DNA of 64,000 bases from Sphingobacterium sp. ML3W (GTDB lineage: Bacteria; Bacteroidota; Bacteroidia; Sphingobacteriales; Sphingobacteriaceae): assembly GCF_029542085.1 (NCBI RefSeq), contig NZ_CP107036.1, positions 5,084,001-5,148,000 on the forward strand, given 5' to 3'. A program made the translations under genes and the position numbers. Below are positions 50,000-58,214 of this stretch, piece by piece. Position 1 is the stretch's first letter, and each line of letters opens with the position of its first letter. The notes under the pieces were generated by a model. The model searched no databases. It had not been told where the DNA came from and worked only from the letters and a program-made list of their open reading frames with translations.

Positions 50000-50716
50000 T
50001 TATTTTAGACAGGTCAAATAACGTTTGATTGTTTCCTCAAGTCCAAGGTATAGGGCATCTGAAATCAAGGCATGTCCAATGCTCACTTCCAGTAATTCAG
50101 GTATATGTTGATTGAAATACTGGAGATTGTTTAAATCTAGGTCATGGCCTGCATTTAAACCTAAGCCAACCTCGCGTGCTTTTAATGCGGCTTTGAAGTA
50201 AGGTCTGATGGCGGCTTCTTTATCAAAGCCATATTCGCTGGCAAAACCTTCGGTATATAACTCTATCCGATCTGTCCCCGTTTCTGCTGCCGCTTCGACC
50301 ATTTCCTCCACGGGATCTACAAAGATTGATACACGGATGCCAGCATCTTTGAACAATTGGCACATATCCTGTAGATAGGCTTTGTTTTTGATGGTGTCCC
50401 AGCCGTGATTGGAAGTCAGCTGGCCTTCGGTATCAGGAACCAAGGTTACCTGAGCAGGTTTGTTGGCCAGTACAAGGTCAATAAATTTCTGCTCCTGGCA
50501 ATTACCCTCGATATTGAGTTCGGTCTGAATTTCGGCTTTTAAGTCAAATACATCCTGATAGCGGATATGCCTTTCGTCTGGCCTTGGGTGTACAGTGATG
50601 CCTTGTGCCCCAAAACGTTCACAGGCTAATGCAGCAGCTACGAGATTGGGGTTATTACCCCCTCTGGAGTTTCTGAGCGTTGCAATTTTATTGATATTTA
50701 CTGAAAGTCTAGTCAT
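50000..50716 (-). CDS. pdxJ: Pyridoxine 5'-phosphate synthase
   Basis: PdxJ condenses 1-deoxyxylulose-5-phosphate with 3-amino-2-oxopropyl phosphate to form pyridoxine phosphate, the last ring-closing step of DXP-dependent vitamin B6 synthesis. The 238-residue TIM barrel shows RLSVNINKIATLRNSRGG at the start, GITVHPRPDERHIRYQDV, LNIEGN, VTLVPDTEGQLTSNHGWD, ISVFVDP and GLNAGHDLDLNNL, all characteristic. Divergent from the diadenylate cyclase gene (60-base gap); convergent with lepB. Confidence 0.96.
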   Translation of the reverse strand: MTRLSVNINKIATLRNSRGGNNPNLVAAALACERFGAQGITVHPRPDERHIRYQDVFDLKAEIQTELNIEGNCQEQKFIDLVLANKPAQVTLVPDTEGQLTSNHGWDTIKNKAYLQDMCQLFKDAGIRVSIFVDPVEEMVEAAAETGTDRIELYTEGFASEYGFDKEAAIRPYFKAALKAREVGLGLNAGHDLDLNNLQYFNQHIPELLEVSIGHALISDALYLGLEETIKRYLTCLK

Positions 50717-50776
50717 TTTCCTGTATGTTATACGGTAAAAATACGAATAATATCTATTTTTTTTTAACTTGCATAT

Positions 50777-51571
50777 ATGGATGGAATCGATTATAGCTTG
50801 TTTAGTGGCTTTCGCCTATTGGACGTTATCGATATTATATTGGTGGCGATTATTATCTACTATATCTATAGTCTGATTCGGGGTACCATTGCCGTGAATA
50901 TCTTGATCGGCGTTGCCTTGTTTTATGGGGTCTATATCGTTGTCAAACAGATGCACATGCGTCTATTGACCGAAATATTTGGTGGATTTATATCTGTAGG
51001 ATCCATTGCGCTTATTGTGGTATTCCAACAGGAAATCAGACGCTTTTTGCTTCATGTGGGTAAGAATATATCGATGAAGCGAAAAAAGGTTTTCTGGTCC
51101 TTTTTAGGGAATAAGAAAGCTATACAGAAGGACCTGACGGAGGATTTAAGGCCGGTTGTGGAAGCCTGCAGAAGTATGTCGCGTACACGAACCGGGGCAC
51201 TTTTGGTTTTCTCAAAATATTTTGATGAGGAATATTATCAGAGCAGTGGTGAGTATATCGATGCACATATTTCAAAACGTCTTATTGAGAGTATATTTCA
51301 TAAAAATAGCCCCCTGCATGATGGGGCGGTCGTGATTGTCGATTTCAAGATTATGACGGCTTCCTGTGTACTGCCATTGTCAGATAGTGAGGATTTACCA
51401 CTACAATTTGGCTTGCGGCACCGTGCGGCAATTGGGGTGACCGAAATCTCCGATGCCATAGCGGTCATTGTCTCCGAGGAAACTGGGGAAATCTCTTTCG
51501 CAAAGGACGGTAATGTGAACATGAATGTTTCGCCCGAAGAACTAGAACAACTGCTAAAAGATGAGTTATAA
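50777..51571 (+). CDS. cdaA: Diadenylate cyclase (CdaA/DisA_N family)
   Basis: This enzyme makes the second messenger c-di-AMP from two ATP. The 264-residue protein has three N-terminal membrane helices (about 15-34, 38-57, 68-88) and a DAC domain (about 105-250) with the active-site motifs DGA (182-184, in SPLHDGAVVIVD) and LRHRAAIG (213-220). This is the CdaA (TIGR00159) architecture, usually essential for potassium and osmotic or cell-wall homeostasis. Transcribed alone rightward. Confidence 0.95.
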   Translation: MDGIDYSLFSGFRLLDVIDIILVAIIIYYIYSLIRGTIAVNILIGVALFYGVYIVVKQMHMRLLTEIFGGFISVGSIALIVVFQQEIRRFLLHVGKNISMKRKKVFWSFLGNKKAIQKDLTEDLRPVVEACRSMSRTRTGALLVFSKYFDEEYYQSSGEYIDAHISKRLIESIFHKNSPLHDGAVVIVDFKIMTASCVLPLSDSEDLPLQFGLRHRAAIGVTEISDAIAVIVSEETGEISFAKDGNVNMNVSPEELEQLLKDEL

Positions 51572-51656
51572 AAATGAAGTTGGGCAAAAGTAAATAGGAG
51601 GGTCTGCGCATTGGATATTCGAAAAGAGCGGGGAGAGGCATAGGAAAGAAATTAAC

Positions 51657-51696
51657 AAAAAATGGGGGTATCCAAAAAGTCGGATACCCCCATTTT
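51657..51696. terminator. Terminator between cdaA and the DUF2911 gene
   Basis: AAAATGGGGGTATCC with its exact complement GGATACCCCCATTTT, 8-base loop; works in both directions. Confidence 0.9.
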
Positions 51697-51717
51697 CGTT
51701 ATAGAGTTTTCAATGCG

Positions 51718-52563
51718 TTATTTTTTTGCAGCATTGATTATTTGTGTATTCAATTTGATGTATTCGCTATTTTTACCTTCAGTAGCGACCTCAACTCCTT
51801 TCGTCGCGGTTTCTATAGCGCCTTTTTTATCGCCGGCTTTTAATTGTGCTTTTGCTTTCCAGTATAATACGTGGGCAGCCTTAGGCTGTGCTTTGGCCGC
51901 TTCGTCAAACCAGGTTAATGCTTTATTTTGATCCAGATTGTTGTTGAAATAATATTGGGCAGCGGCGAAATAAGGTTTTTTCTCACCTTTCATGGCTTCA
52001 TCAATGGAAGCGATAATTTTTGCCTGTTGATTGACTTTAAGATCAACTTTTATTGCTGTTTTCTCCCATGCAAGAGTTAATACGGCATCTGTCGGTGTAA
52101 CGTTGTCGAAAGAGATCGTAAATGTTTCGACCGGAGAGCTCAAGTTTTGCGGTTTCACATTGAAACGAAATGCATCTTCAGATTGATTGTAGGTGTAGGC
52201 ACCCCATTGCTTGGTATTCTTGCTAATAATAACAGTCCATTCATTCTTATTAGGAATGGTAAATAATGCATAGGTTCCCGCAGTGAGTTTGTGTCCATTT
52301 AGGCTAACATCGCCTTCAAATGTTAAGGTTGTGTTGGTATTGGCACCTGTACGCCATACTTCATTGTAAGGTACGAGTTCACCAAAAATCTTACGGCCGT
52401 TCATGCTTGGACGACTATAGTTTAGAGTTACATTTTCAATCCCTAATCCCTGTGTGATTGTTTGAGCACTACTTGCTGCAGGTAGTTTTAACTGAGCAAA
52501 GGATTCATTTGCAGTAAACATCAGGGCTGCTGCAAAGGCAATGGCAAAGAATTTCTTTTTCAT
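51718..52563 (-). CDS. DUF2911 domain protein with C-terminal TPR-like repeats
   Basis: A 281-residue exported protein (signal ends ANESFAQ, about residue 23). Residues about 30-175 follow the DUF2911 pattern: VTLNYSRPSMNGRKIFGELVPYNEVWRTGANTN, then GTYALFTIPNKNEWTVIISK and QSEDAFRFNVKP. Residues about 185-280 are helical repeats (ALTWFDEAAKAQPKAAHVLYWKAKAQLKAGDKKGAIETA) of TPR type. The function of DUF2911 is unknown; periplasmic or secreted location is likely. Confidence 0.88.
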   Translation of the reverse strand: MKKKFFAIAFAAALMFTANESFAQLKLPAASSAQTITQGLGIENVTLNYSRPSMNGRKIFGELVPYNEVWRTGANTNTTLTFEGDVSLNGHKLTAGTYALFTIPNKNEWTVIISKNTKQWGAYTYNQSEDAFRFNVKPQNLSSPVETFTISFDNVTPTDAVLTLAWEKTAIKVDLKVNQQAKIIASIDEAMKGEKKPYFAAAQYYFNNNLDQNKALTWFDEAAKAQPKAAHVLYWKAKAQLKAGDKKGAIETATKGVEVATEGKNSEYIKLNTQIINAAKK

Positions 52564-52740
52564 TTGTTCGATAATTACATTGTGAGCTTGTTTGCTCGAT
52601 TATTTATGAATATAGAATTTTGCGAATTAATGGTTGAGGCTCATTTATTTCGGATGAGGCACTCTACATCATGGCATGTGGAATGAACCCTGTTACAATC
52701 GAACGAAGATTCATCACTTAAAAATAGGAAGAATTTCACA

Positions 52741-52772
52741 AAAAAGGGCATCTATTTTTTAGATGCCCTTTC
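52741..52772 (-). terminator. Terminator of the FucP-type transporter gene
   Basis: AAAGGGCATCTA/TAGATGCCCTTT stem with a short T/A-rich loop, followed on the minus strand by a T run; 26 bases after the stop codon. Confidence 0.85.
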
Positions 52773-52797
52773 GTTATACCAATATTTCGTTTTGATA

Positions 52798-54090
52798 TTA
52801 ATTTTCTTTTCCGATTTTGTGTCCTTTCGTAGCAAAGAACAAGATATATAAGTACGCTGGAACCATTGCAAAGAGAAATGCATGTTGAAAATCAACATGT
52901 AAGGTGTCTTTCAGATAACCATAAATCAAAGGCCATATTGCTCCTCCGGCAATACCCATAATCATAATACCAGATCCTGTTTTTGTAAATCGTCCCAGTC
53001 CTTTAATTCCTAGTGGGAAAATAGCTGGCCACATCAATGCATTTGCGATACCTAATAAGGCAACAAAGATATAGGACGTAAGACCTGTAGAAAATGCAGA
53101 AATTGCAGTGAATGTAATTCCGACAATTGTACAAATACGCAAAGCTGTCTGTTGCGATACAAATTTTGGAATAGAAATAATACCAATAAAATAACCAACA
53201 AGCATGCAGACAAGCGTGAAAGTTGTACCATATTTAACAAAAAATGGGGGTAATGACAATAATCGTCCATAAGTTCCGATGATGTCACCCGCCATCACTT
53301 CCACTGCTACACAGAAGAAAATAGCGAGAAATCCTAAAAATAGATGTGGAAATTGGAATATACTTGTCTTTTTTGTGATTGTTACAGCAGCTTCATCTGT
53401 TGTTTCTTCTTCCTTATTAACATCCACCTCTGGCATTTTTACGGCGAATACGACAATAGCTAGAATCGCAACACCAATGGCTACACCAATATAGGGACCG
53501 TGAAGTCTCTCCGATAATTCAGCTAGTAAAGCATCGTGCTCTGCACCAGCTTTAAGTTCTTTGATTTTGCTGGAAATATTGTCGTAATCTTTTAATAGAA
53601 TGCTTCCCAAAACCACTGGTACAATCATACCTGCTGTTTTATTGAAAATCCCTACAATAGAGATCCGTTGGGCTGCACTTTCTATTGGTCCGATGATACT
53701 GAGGTATGGATTGATCGCGGTCTGCAATAGTGCCATACCTGAAGCTTGAACAAAGATTGCAACAAGGAAGAGCTGATAGCTTAGGTTTGATGCGGCCGGA
53801 ATAATAATAAGCGCACCAATAATAATTAAGACCAAACTCGCAACAAGGCCATTTTTAAAACCTATTTTACCTAAAATCCATGAACTCGGCAATGCAAGGA
53901 AAAAATAGGCGATATACGATGCAAAAAGGATTAAAAACGCTTGCGTATCTGTCTCCAAATTAAATGCCAATCGTACAAATGGAATCAATGCCCCATTGGC
54001 CCAGGTGATATACCCCAGAATAAAAAATAATGCACAGCAAATAAGCATAGGGACTATCGCTGTTTTACCCGAATTAGGATTAGTGGTCAT
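52798..54090 (-). CDS. Sugar MFS transporter, FucP/GluP (glucose/galactose) type
   Basis: A 430-residue inner-membrane proton:sugar symporter with 12 predicted helices. FucP-subfamily traits are the opening PMLICCALFFILGYITWANGALIPF, GASYIAYF-like FASYIAYFFLALPSSWILGKIGFKNG, the QTAINPYLSIIGP helix 5 motif, and an extended central loop (about 165-235). Members carry glucose, galactose, fucose or N-acetylglucosamine (NagP). Given the amino-sugar genes upstream, GlcNAc is one possibility, but no adjacent gene supports it. Transcribed alone. Confidence 0.88.
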   Translation of the reverse strand: MTTNPNSGKTAIVPMLICCALFFILGYITWANGALIPFVRLAFNLETDTQAFLILFASYIAYFFLALPSSWILGKIGFKNGLVASLVLIIIGALIIIPAASNLSYQLFLVAIFVQASGMALLQTAINPYLSIIGPIESAAQRISIVGIFNKTAGMIVPVVLGSILLKDYDNISSKIKELKAGAEHDALLAELSERLHGPYIGVAIGVAILAIVVFAVKMPEVDVNKEEETTDEAAVTITKKTSIFQFPHLFLGFLAIFFCVAVEVMAGDIIGTYGRLLSLPPFFVKYGTTFTLVCMLVGYFIGIISIPKFVSQQTALRICTIVGITFTAISAFSTGLTSYIFVALLGIANALMWPAIFPLGIKGLGRFTKTGSGIMIMGIAGGAIWPLIYGYLKDTLHVDFQHAFLFAMVPAYLYILFFATKGHKIGKEN

Positions 54091-54268
54091 TTTTTTAATT
54101 ATATTTAGTTAAGTTATCGTTCACGGATTGGAAACCAGTCAAAAAAACAGCTTTAGACAAACGATTGCATGCTATTTTTGTTGATTTTTAAAATATCCAT
54201 CTTACAAGACTACTTAATTTTCTTGAATATCGGAAATAAATAAAGGGGTATTTTGATAATTATTTGGC

Positions 54269-54307
54269 AAAAAAAAGAAGAATAAATTGTGAAAATTATC
54301 CTTCTTT
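54269..54307 (-). terminator. Terminator of the kinase-DinB-thioesterase operon
   Basis: On the minus strand AAGAAGGATAA and TTATTCTTCTT form an 11-bp stem (one G-U) followed by T6; it lies 64 bases past the thioesterase stop. Confidence 0.7.
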
Positions 54308-54370
54308 AGTTGCAAATATTGTTGATTTCGAATTACATGGGATTGATAAATCGAGTTAGCAGACTGCGGT

Positions 54371-54796
54371 TTACTTTGGTACAATAGCTACTGTAAGTCT
54401 TGAGATACAATTCAATTTATTGAAGCGATCGTACATTTTTATCTCCCAGATGTGGGTTGACCGACCAATATGTATCGGGCTACATTTTGCTGTGATAACT
54501 CCACTACTTACCGGGCGGATGTGATTTGCGTTCACTTCGAGTCCTACCCCCCGGTATTTGTCGGGGTCAACCACCAAATTGGACGCAATACTCCCTAAAG
54601 ATTCTGCCAGGACTACTGAGGCGCCACCATGCAGAATGCCATGGGGTTGTTTCACATTATCTGTGACCGGCATGGTTGCTGTAATACTGTTATCATCTAT
54701 TTCGGTTGCCTTGATTTCCAATAAACCCGAGAGGTATTTATTGAAAAAGACATTTATTTCCTCAATGTTGTAAGGCTGAAACCAAATTTTTGACAT
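54371..54796 (-). CDS. Hotdog-fold thioesterase (PaaI/MenI-like)
   Basis: A 141-residue single hotdog domain. PHGILHGGASVVLAESLGSIAS holds the conserved Gly-Gly and catalytic Glu of the 4-HBA-CoA/MenI (YdiI) thioesterase type, followed by GVGLEVNANHIRPV and GRSTHIWEIKMYD. It probably hydrolyses an aromatic or medium acyl-CoA; menaquinone synthesis (DHNA-CoA) is one option, but no men gene is adjacent. Its first 35 bases overlap the end of the DinB-family gene, so the two are translationally linked. Confidence 0.85.
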   Translation of the reverse strand: MSKIWFQPYNIEEINVFFNKYLSGLLEIKATEIDDNSITATMPVTDNVKQPHGILHGGASVVLAESLGSIASNLVVDPDKYRGVGLEVNANHIRPVSSGVITAKCSPIHIGRSTHIWEIKMYDRFNKLNCISRLTVAIVPK

Positions 54797-55310
54797 CGTC
54801 TGAATTTAAATAACGTTCTTGAATGATAATGCGGTGATGATTGAGGTGCCCGGCAATCACATACAATAATGCTTTGACACTCGTGAGCCGCTCTGAGGCC
54901 ATGCCCTTGCGTTCTAATTCTGCGTCGTTAAAGCTGTTGAACAACATTAAGTTGGCTTTGCGTAGGTAAGTAAATTCCTTACTTAGACTTTCCAAAGTAC
55001 GGTCATTGTAACGGGAATATTGAATAAGGTAGTCCTGGTCATACCCTGCGAGCTCTTTGAGATCGTTGCGCGAAAAACGTAAAGCACGGTAGGCCATGAT
55101 ACGCTCATTGTCGATAACATGTCCGACGACCTCTTTGATTGTCCATTTATCTTCGGCATATTTGAAATTGCCTCTTTCTTCTGGAATAGCATCCAGAAAT
55201 GCAGGAAAGGAGAGCGTCTGTTCTTCCAATGCATCTAATACGTTATCGACTACAGTCTCAATATAGGGCGCGTATACTGCCGGATATTCGTCAGATTTGA
55301 GTGGCTTCAT
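54762..55310 (-). CDS. DinB family protein
   Basis: A 182-residue four-helix-bundle protein of the DinB/DfsB-like superfamily. Three His residues typical of the metal site are visible: the WTIKEVVGHVIDNERIMAYR helix and the C-terminal AGHLNHHRIIIQERYL. Some relatives are thiol-dependent transferases or hydrolases, but the role here is unknown. It overlaps the kinase gene upstream by 20 bases and the thioesterase gene downstream by 35 bases in a leftward operon. Confidence 0.88.
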   Translation of the reverse strand: MKPLKSDEYPAVYAPYIETVVDNVLDALEEQTLSFPAFLDAIPEERGNFKYAEDKWTIKEVVGHVIDNERIMAYRALRFSRNDLKELAGYDQDYLIQYSRYNDRTLESLSKEFTYLRKANLMLFNSFNDAELERKGMASERLTSVKALLYVIAGHLNHHRIIIQERYLNSDDVKNLVSALQH

Positions 55311-56520
55311 ATTTTAAGTTGCTTTTTAAGATTATTCGAAATGTTGTTCCTTTACCTATTTCAGATTCTTTAACAAAGATTTGTCCTTGATGATATCGTA
55401 CCATTCGTTTGGTTAGGCTCAGGCCAAGTCCCCAACCTCTTTTGCGTGTTGTAAAACCTGGCTGGAAGACAGATTCAAAATTTAACCTTGGAATTCCTTT
55501 GCCCGTATCACTAATGTCTATAAAAATTTCTTCTTTCGCAATATTTTCTGAAATATTAACAGTTATCTTTCCCTCTGTACCAATAGCATTTACCCCGTTT
55601 TTTAATAAATTTTCAATGATCCAATCGAAGAGTGGAATATTAAGTTTGGCCTCCACATGTGTATCTCCATGTAATTCGAATATGATCTTGTTGCTGGTCC
55701 GTATTCGGAAATAATCCATGTAATTTTTGATGACCTTATAGAGGTTGTGATTGGTTAAGACGGGGGTTGACCCTATTTTCGAAAAACGATCAGCCACGAT
55801 TTCTAATCTTTTAATATCGTTTTCCATTTCATTGAGCGTATCGTCTTCTTCGGCGTCAAATTTGATCCGAATAAGCTCCAGCCAGCCCATTAATGAAGAT
55901 ATCGGGGTGCCCAGCTGATGGGCGGCTTCTTTTGTCAGTCCCACCCAGACTAGATTCTGCTCGGATTTTCGAATAGAATTGAAAACTGTATAAGCAATAA
56001 TAAGGAAGAGGGCGATCAGCGATAGTTGGACATAGGGGAATACACGCAATTGTTGCAAAAACCAGGAATCTTTGTAGTAAACATGCCATTTTTGACCATT
56101 TTCCAATTCCAAGGTAATGGGGGGATGACTCTTCTTCATAAAGGCAAGCTGTTTCTGGAAATAAGCGGGGTCATAATCCAGGTTGTTTGTAACACTGTCG
56201 TCATGGATCGGCTTAATATTGGTCTTGGTGGAATCCAGATTGCGCCAGAAAATAATATCGTTTTTATCGTCTGTAATAATTGCCGGCAAATTTAAGCTAT
56301 CCCTGACAGCATAGATGAATGTAATGAATTCATCGTCGACATCTGGCATGGTCATAATATTTTTGGTGCTCATGGCCCATACTTCGGCTTTTGAACGTTC
56401 GGCGTGGGCAAGATTTCGGACAAGGTAATTGGTGTAAACCAATGATGCGATGGCAATGATTGCCGCAAAGATGAGTAAAATAAATTTCCAGCGTTGTTGG
56501 CTTATCTGAGAGGGTTTCAT
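55291..56520 (-). CDS. Sensor histidine kinase, no response regulator nearby
   Basis: A 409-residue membrane kinase. Helix 1 (about 13-31) and helix 2 (about 163-182) bracket a periplasmic sensor domain of 130 residues. The dimerisation box has His201 in KEAAHQLGTPISSLMGWLE, an HPK subtype where Gly-Thr-Pro follows. The ATPase domain has the N box WIIENLLKNGVNAI, G1 DTGKGIP and G2 KRGWGLGLSLTKRMV. No HAMP is evident. No response regulator is encoded in the window, so its partner is elsewhere. First gene of the leftward operon with DinB and thioesterase. Confidence 0.92.
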   Translation of the reverse strand: MKPSQISQQRWKFILLIFAAIIAIASLVYTNYLVRNLAHAERSKAEVWAMSTKNIMTMPDVDDEFITFIYAVRDSLNLPAIITDDKNDIIFWRNLDSTKTNIKPIHDDSVTNNLDYDPAYFQKQLAFMKKSHPPITLELENGQKWHVYYKDSWFLQQLRVFPYVQLSLIALFLIIAYTVFNSIRKSEQNLVWVGLTKEAAHQLGTPISSLMGWLELIRIKFDAEEDDTLNEMENDIKRLEIVADRFSKIGSTPVLTNHNLYKVIKNYMDYFRIRTSNKIIFELHGDTHVEAKLNIPLFDWIIENLLKNGVNAIGTEGKITVNISENIAKEEIFIDISDTGKGIPRLNFESVFQPGFTTRKRGWGLGLSLTKRMVRYHQGQIFVKESEIGKGTTFRIILKSNLKYEATQI

Positions 56521-56628
56521 GATTCCTTATTTGTGTACTCTATTGCAAATTAATGAATAAATGTCTGTTTTCTGCACTTTTATTTCACCTTAGAAGTTAT
56601 CCTGTTATCCAAATCAAAAATTTTGTGG

Positions 56629-56636
56629 TAATTTTG
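56629..56636 (+). promoter_or_regulatory. gltX -7 element (likely leaderless)
   Basis: An exact TAATTTTG ends 4 bases before the gltX ATG, placing the transcription start at or next to the start codon. A clear -33 TTTG is not seen at the right distance. Confidence 0.5.
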
Positions 56637-56640
56637 CGGC

Positions 56641-58161
56641 ATGAGTTCAGAAAGAAGAGTAAGAGTGCGATTTGCACCGAGTCCTACTGGTGGTCTGCAC
56701 CTTGGAGGCGTACGTACAGCTTTGTTTAATTTTCTCTATGCACGTCAGCATCAGGGAGATTTTATTTTACGTGTCGAGGATACGGATCAAACTCGTTTTG
56801 TCCCAGGAGCCGAGGAGTATATCAACGAATGTTTAGCTTGGTGTGGCCTGACTCCAGATGAAAGTCCGTTGCAAGGTGGTCAATATGGCCCTTACCGTCA
56901 AAGTGAACGAAAACCGTCTTACCGCAAATATGCTGAACAGTTGATCGCGAATGGTTACGCTTATTATGCGTTTGATACAGCAGAGGAATTGGAAGAGCAA
57001 CGGAAGCTACAACCTAACTTCCGCTATAGCCATGAAAATAGGTTGAAATTGCGTAATTCTTTGAGCCTGAGTGAGACCGAAACTCAACAATTATTGGAGG
57101 CGGGAACACCGCATACAATCCGAATAAAGATTCCAACGGATGAAACGTTGTCTTTCACAGATATGATCCGTGGGAAAGTCGCTTTTGATACCAATCTTGT
57201 CGATGATAAGGTTTTGCTTAAAGCAGATGGAATGCCAACATATCACTTAGCCGTGGTTGTGGATGATAAGGCGATGGAGATCTCGCATGTTTTCCGTGGT
57301 GAAGAATGGTTGCCTTCTGCGCCGATTCATATTCTATTGTGGGAATACCTGGGATGGGCGGATAGTATGCCACAATGGGCACATCTCCCGTTAATCCTTA
57401 AGCCTGATGGTAATGGAAAATTAAGTAAACGTGATGGAGACCGTCTAGGATTCCCTGTATATGCCATGAATTGGACGGATGCCAAGTCTGGCGATACAAC
57501 CAAAGGGTTCCGTGAGATGGGATTCTTGCCAGAAGCTTTTGTCAATATGCTTGGTGTATTGGGCTGGAATGATGGTACAGAACAAGAACTATTCTCTTTG
57601 GAGGAGTTAACCCAGAAATTCAGTGTCGATCGCATCAGCAAAGCTGGAGCAAAATTTGATTTTGAGAAGGCAAAATGGTTCAATCACGAATGGATTAAAC
57701 GTTCTTCAAGCGATTCTTTATTGCCTCAGATCAAGGATGTATTGACTCACCATCAGGTAGCAGCTGAGGAGAGTTATGTAAACCGTGTCCTGACAGCCGT
57801 CAAAGAGCGTTTAACCTTTGTTGAGGATTTCTGGACCCAAGCTTCTTTCTTTTTTGTACAACCCGTTGAATACGACCTGAATGCGGTAAAACCAAAATGG
57901 TCTGTTGAAAAGACAGTATTCTTTGAAAATATGATGACATCATTTGAAAGATTTACGGAATGGAAAGCGGCGGAGCTTGAGTCATTCTTTAAAGAAGCAA
58001 TTCAAAATTCGGGAATGAAGATGGGGGAATTGATGATGCCATTCCGGATTATGCTGGTAGGCGGTAAATTTGGCCCTGATGTATTCCAAATTGTTGAGTT
58101 ACTTGGTCAAGGCGAAGTCATTGAACGTATAAAGAAAGCACTTCAAGAATTTGACGCTTAA
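56641..58161 (+). CDS. gltX: Glutamyl-tRNA synthetase
   Basis: A 506-residue class I synthetase that charges tRNA-Glu. The signature HIGH appears as HLGG (20-23, in FAPSPTGGLHLGGVRTALFN) and the KMSKS loop as KLSKR (260-264). Other family parts are FILRVEDTDQTR, YGPYRQSER, MPTYHLAVVVDD and HVFRGEEWLPSAPIH; the C-terminal 150 residues form the anticodon-binding helical domain. Transcribed alone, probably without a leader. Confidence 0.97.
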   Translation: MSSERRVRVRFAPSPTGGLHLGGVRTALFNFLYARQHQGDFILRVEDTDQTRFVPGAEEYINECLAWCGLTPDESPLQGGQYGPYRQSERKPSYRKYAEQLIANGYAYYAFDTAEELEEQRKLQPNFRYSHENRLKLRNSLSLSETETQQLLEAGTPHTIRIKIPTDETLSFTDMIRGKVAFDTNLVDDKVLLKADGMPTYHLAVVVDDKAMEISHVFRGEEWLPSAPIHILLWEYLGWADSMPQWAHLPLILKPDGNGKLSKRDGDRLGFPVYAMNWTDAKSGDTTKGFREMGFLPEAFVNMLGVLGWNDGTEQELFSLEELTQKFSVDRISKAGAKFDFEKAKWFNHEWIKRSSSDSLLPQIKDVLTHHQVAAEESYVNRVLTAVKERLTFVEDFWTQASFFFVQPVEYDLNAVKPKWSVEKTVFFENMMTSFERFTEWKAAELESFFKEAIQNSGMKMGELMMPFRIMLVGGKFGPDVFQIVELLGQGEVIERIKKALQEFDA

Positions 58162-58175
58162 ACACTAATATATAA

Positions 58176-58214
58176 GAAAAAAAGCTGTTGCAATAGGTTG
58201 CAACAGCTTTTTTT
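58176..58214. terminator. Bidirectional terminator between gltX and the MFS gene
   Basis: AAAAGCTGTTGCAA, 4-base loop, TTGCAACAGCTTTT, flanked by more A on the left and T on the right; it touches the stop codon of the leftward MFS gene. Confidence 0.92.
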
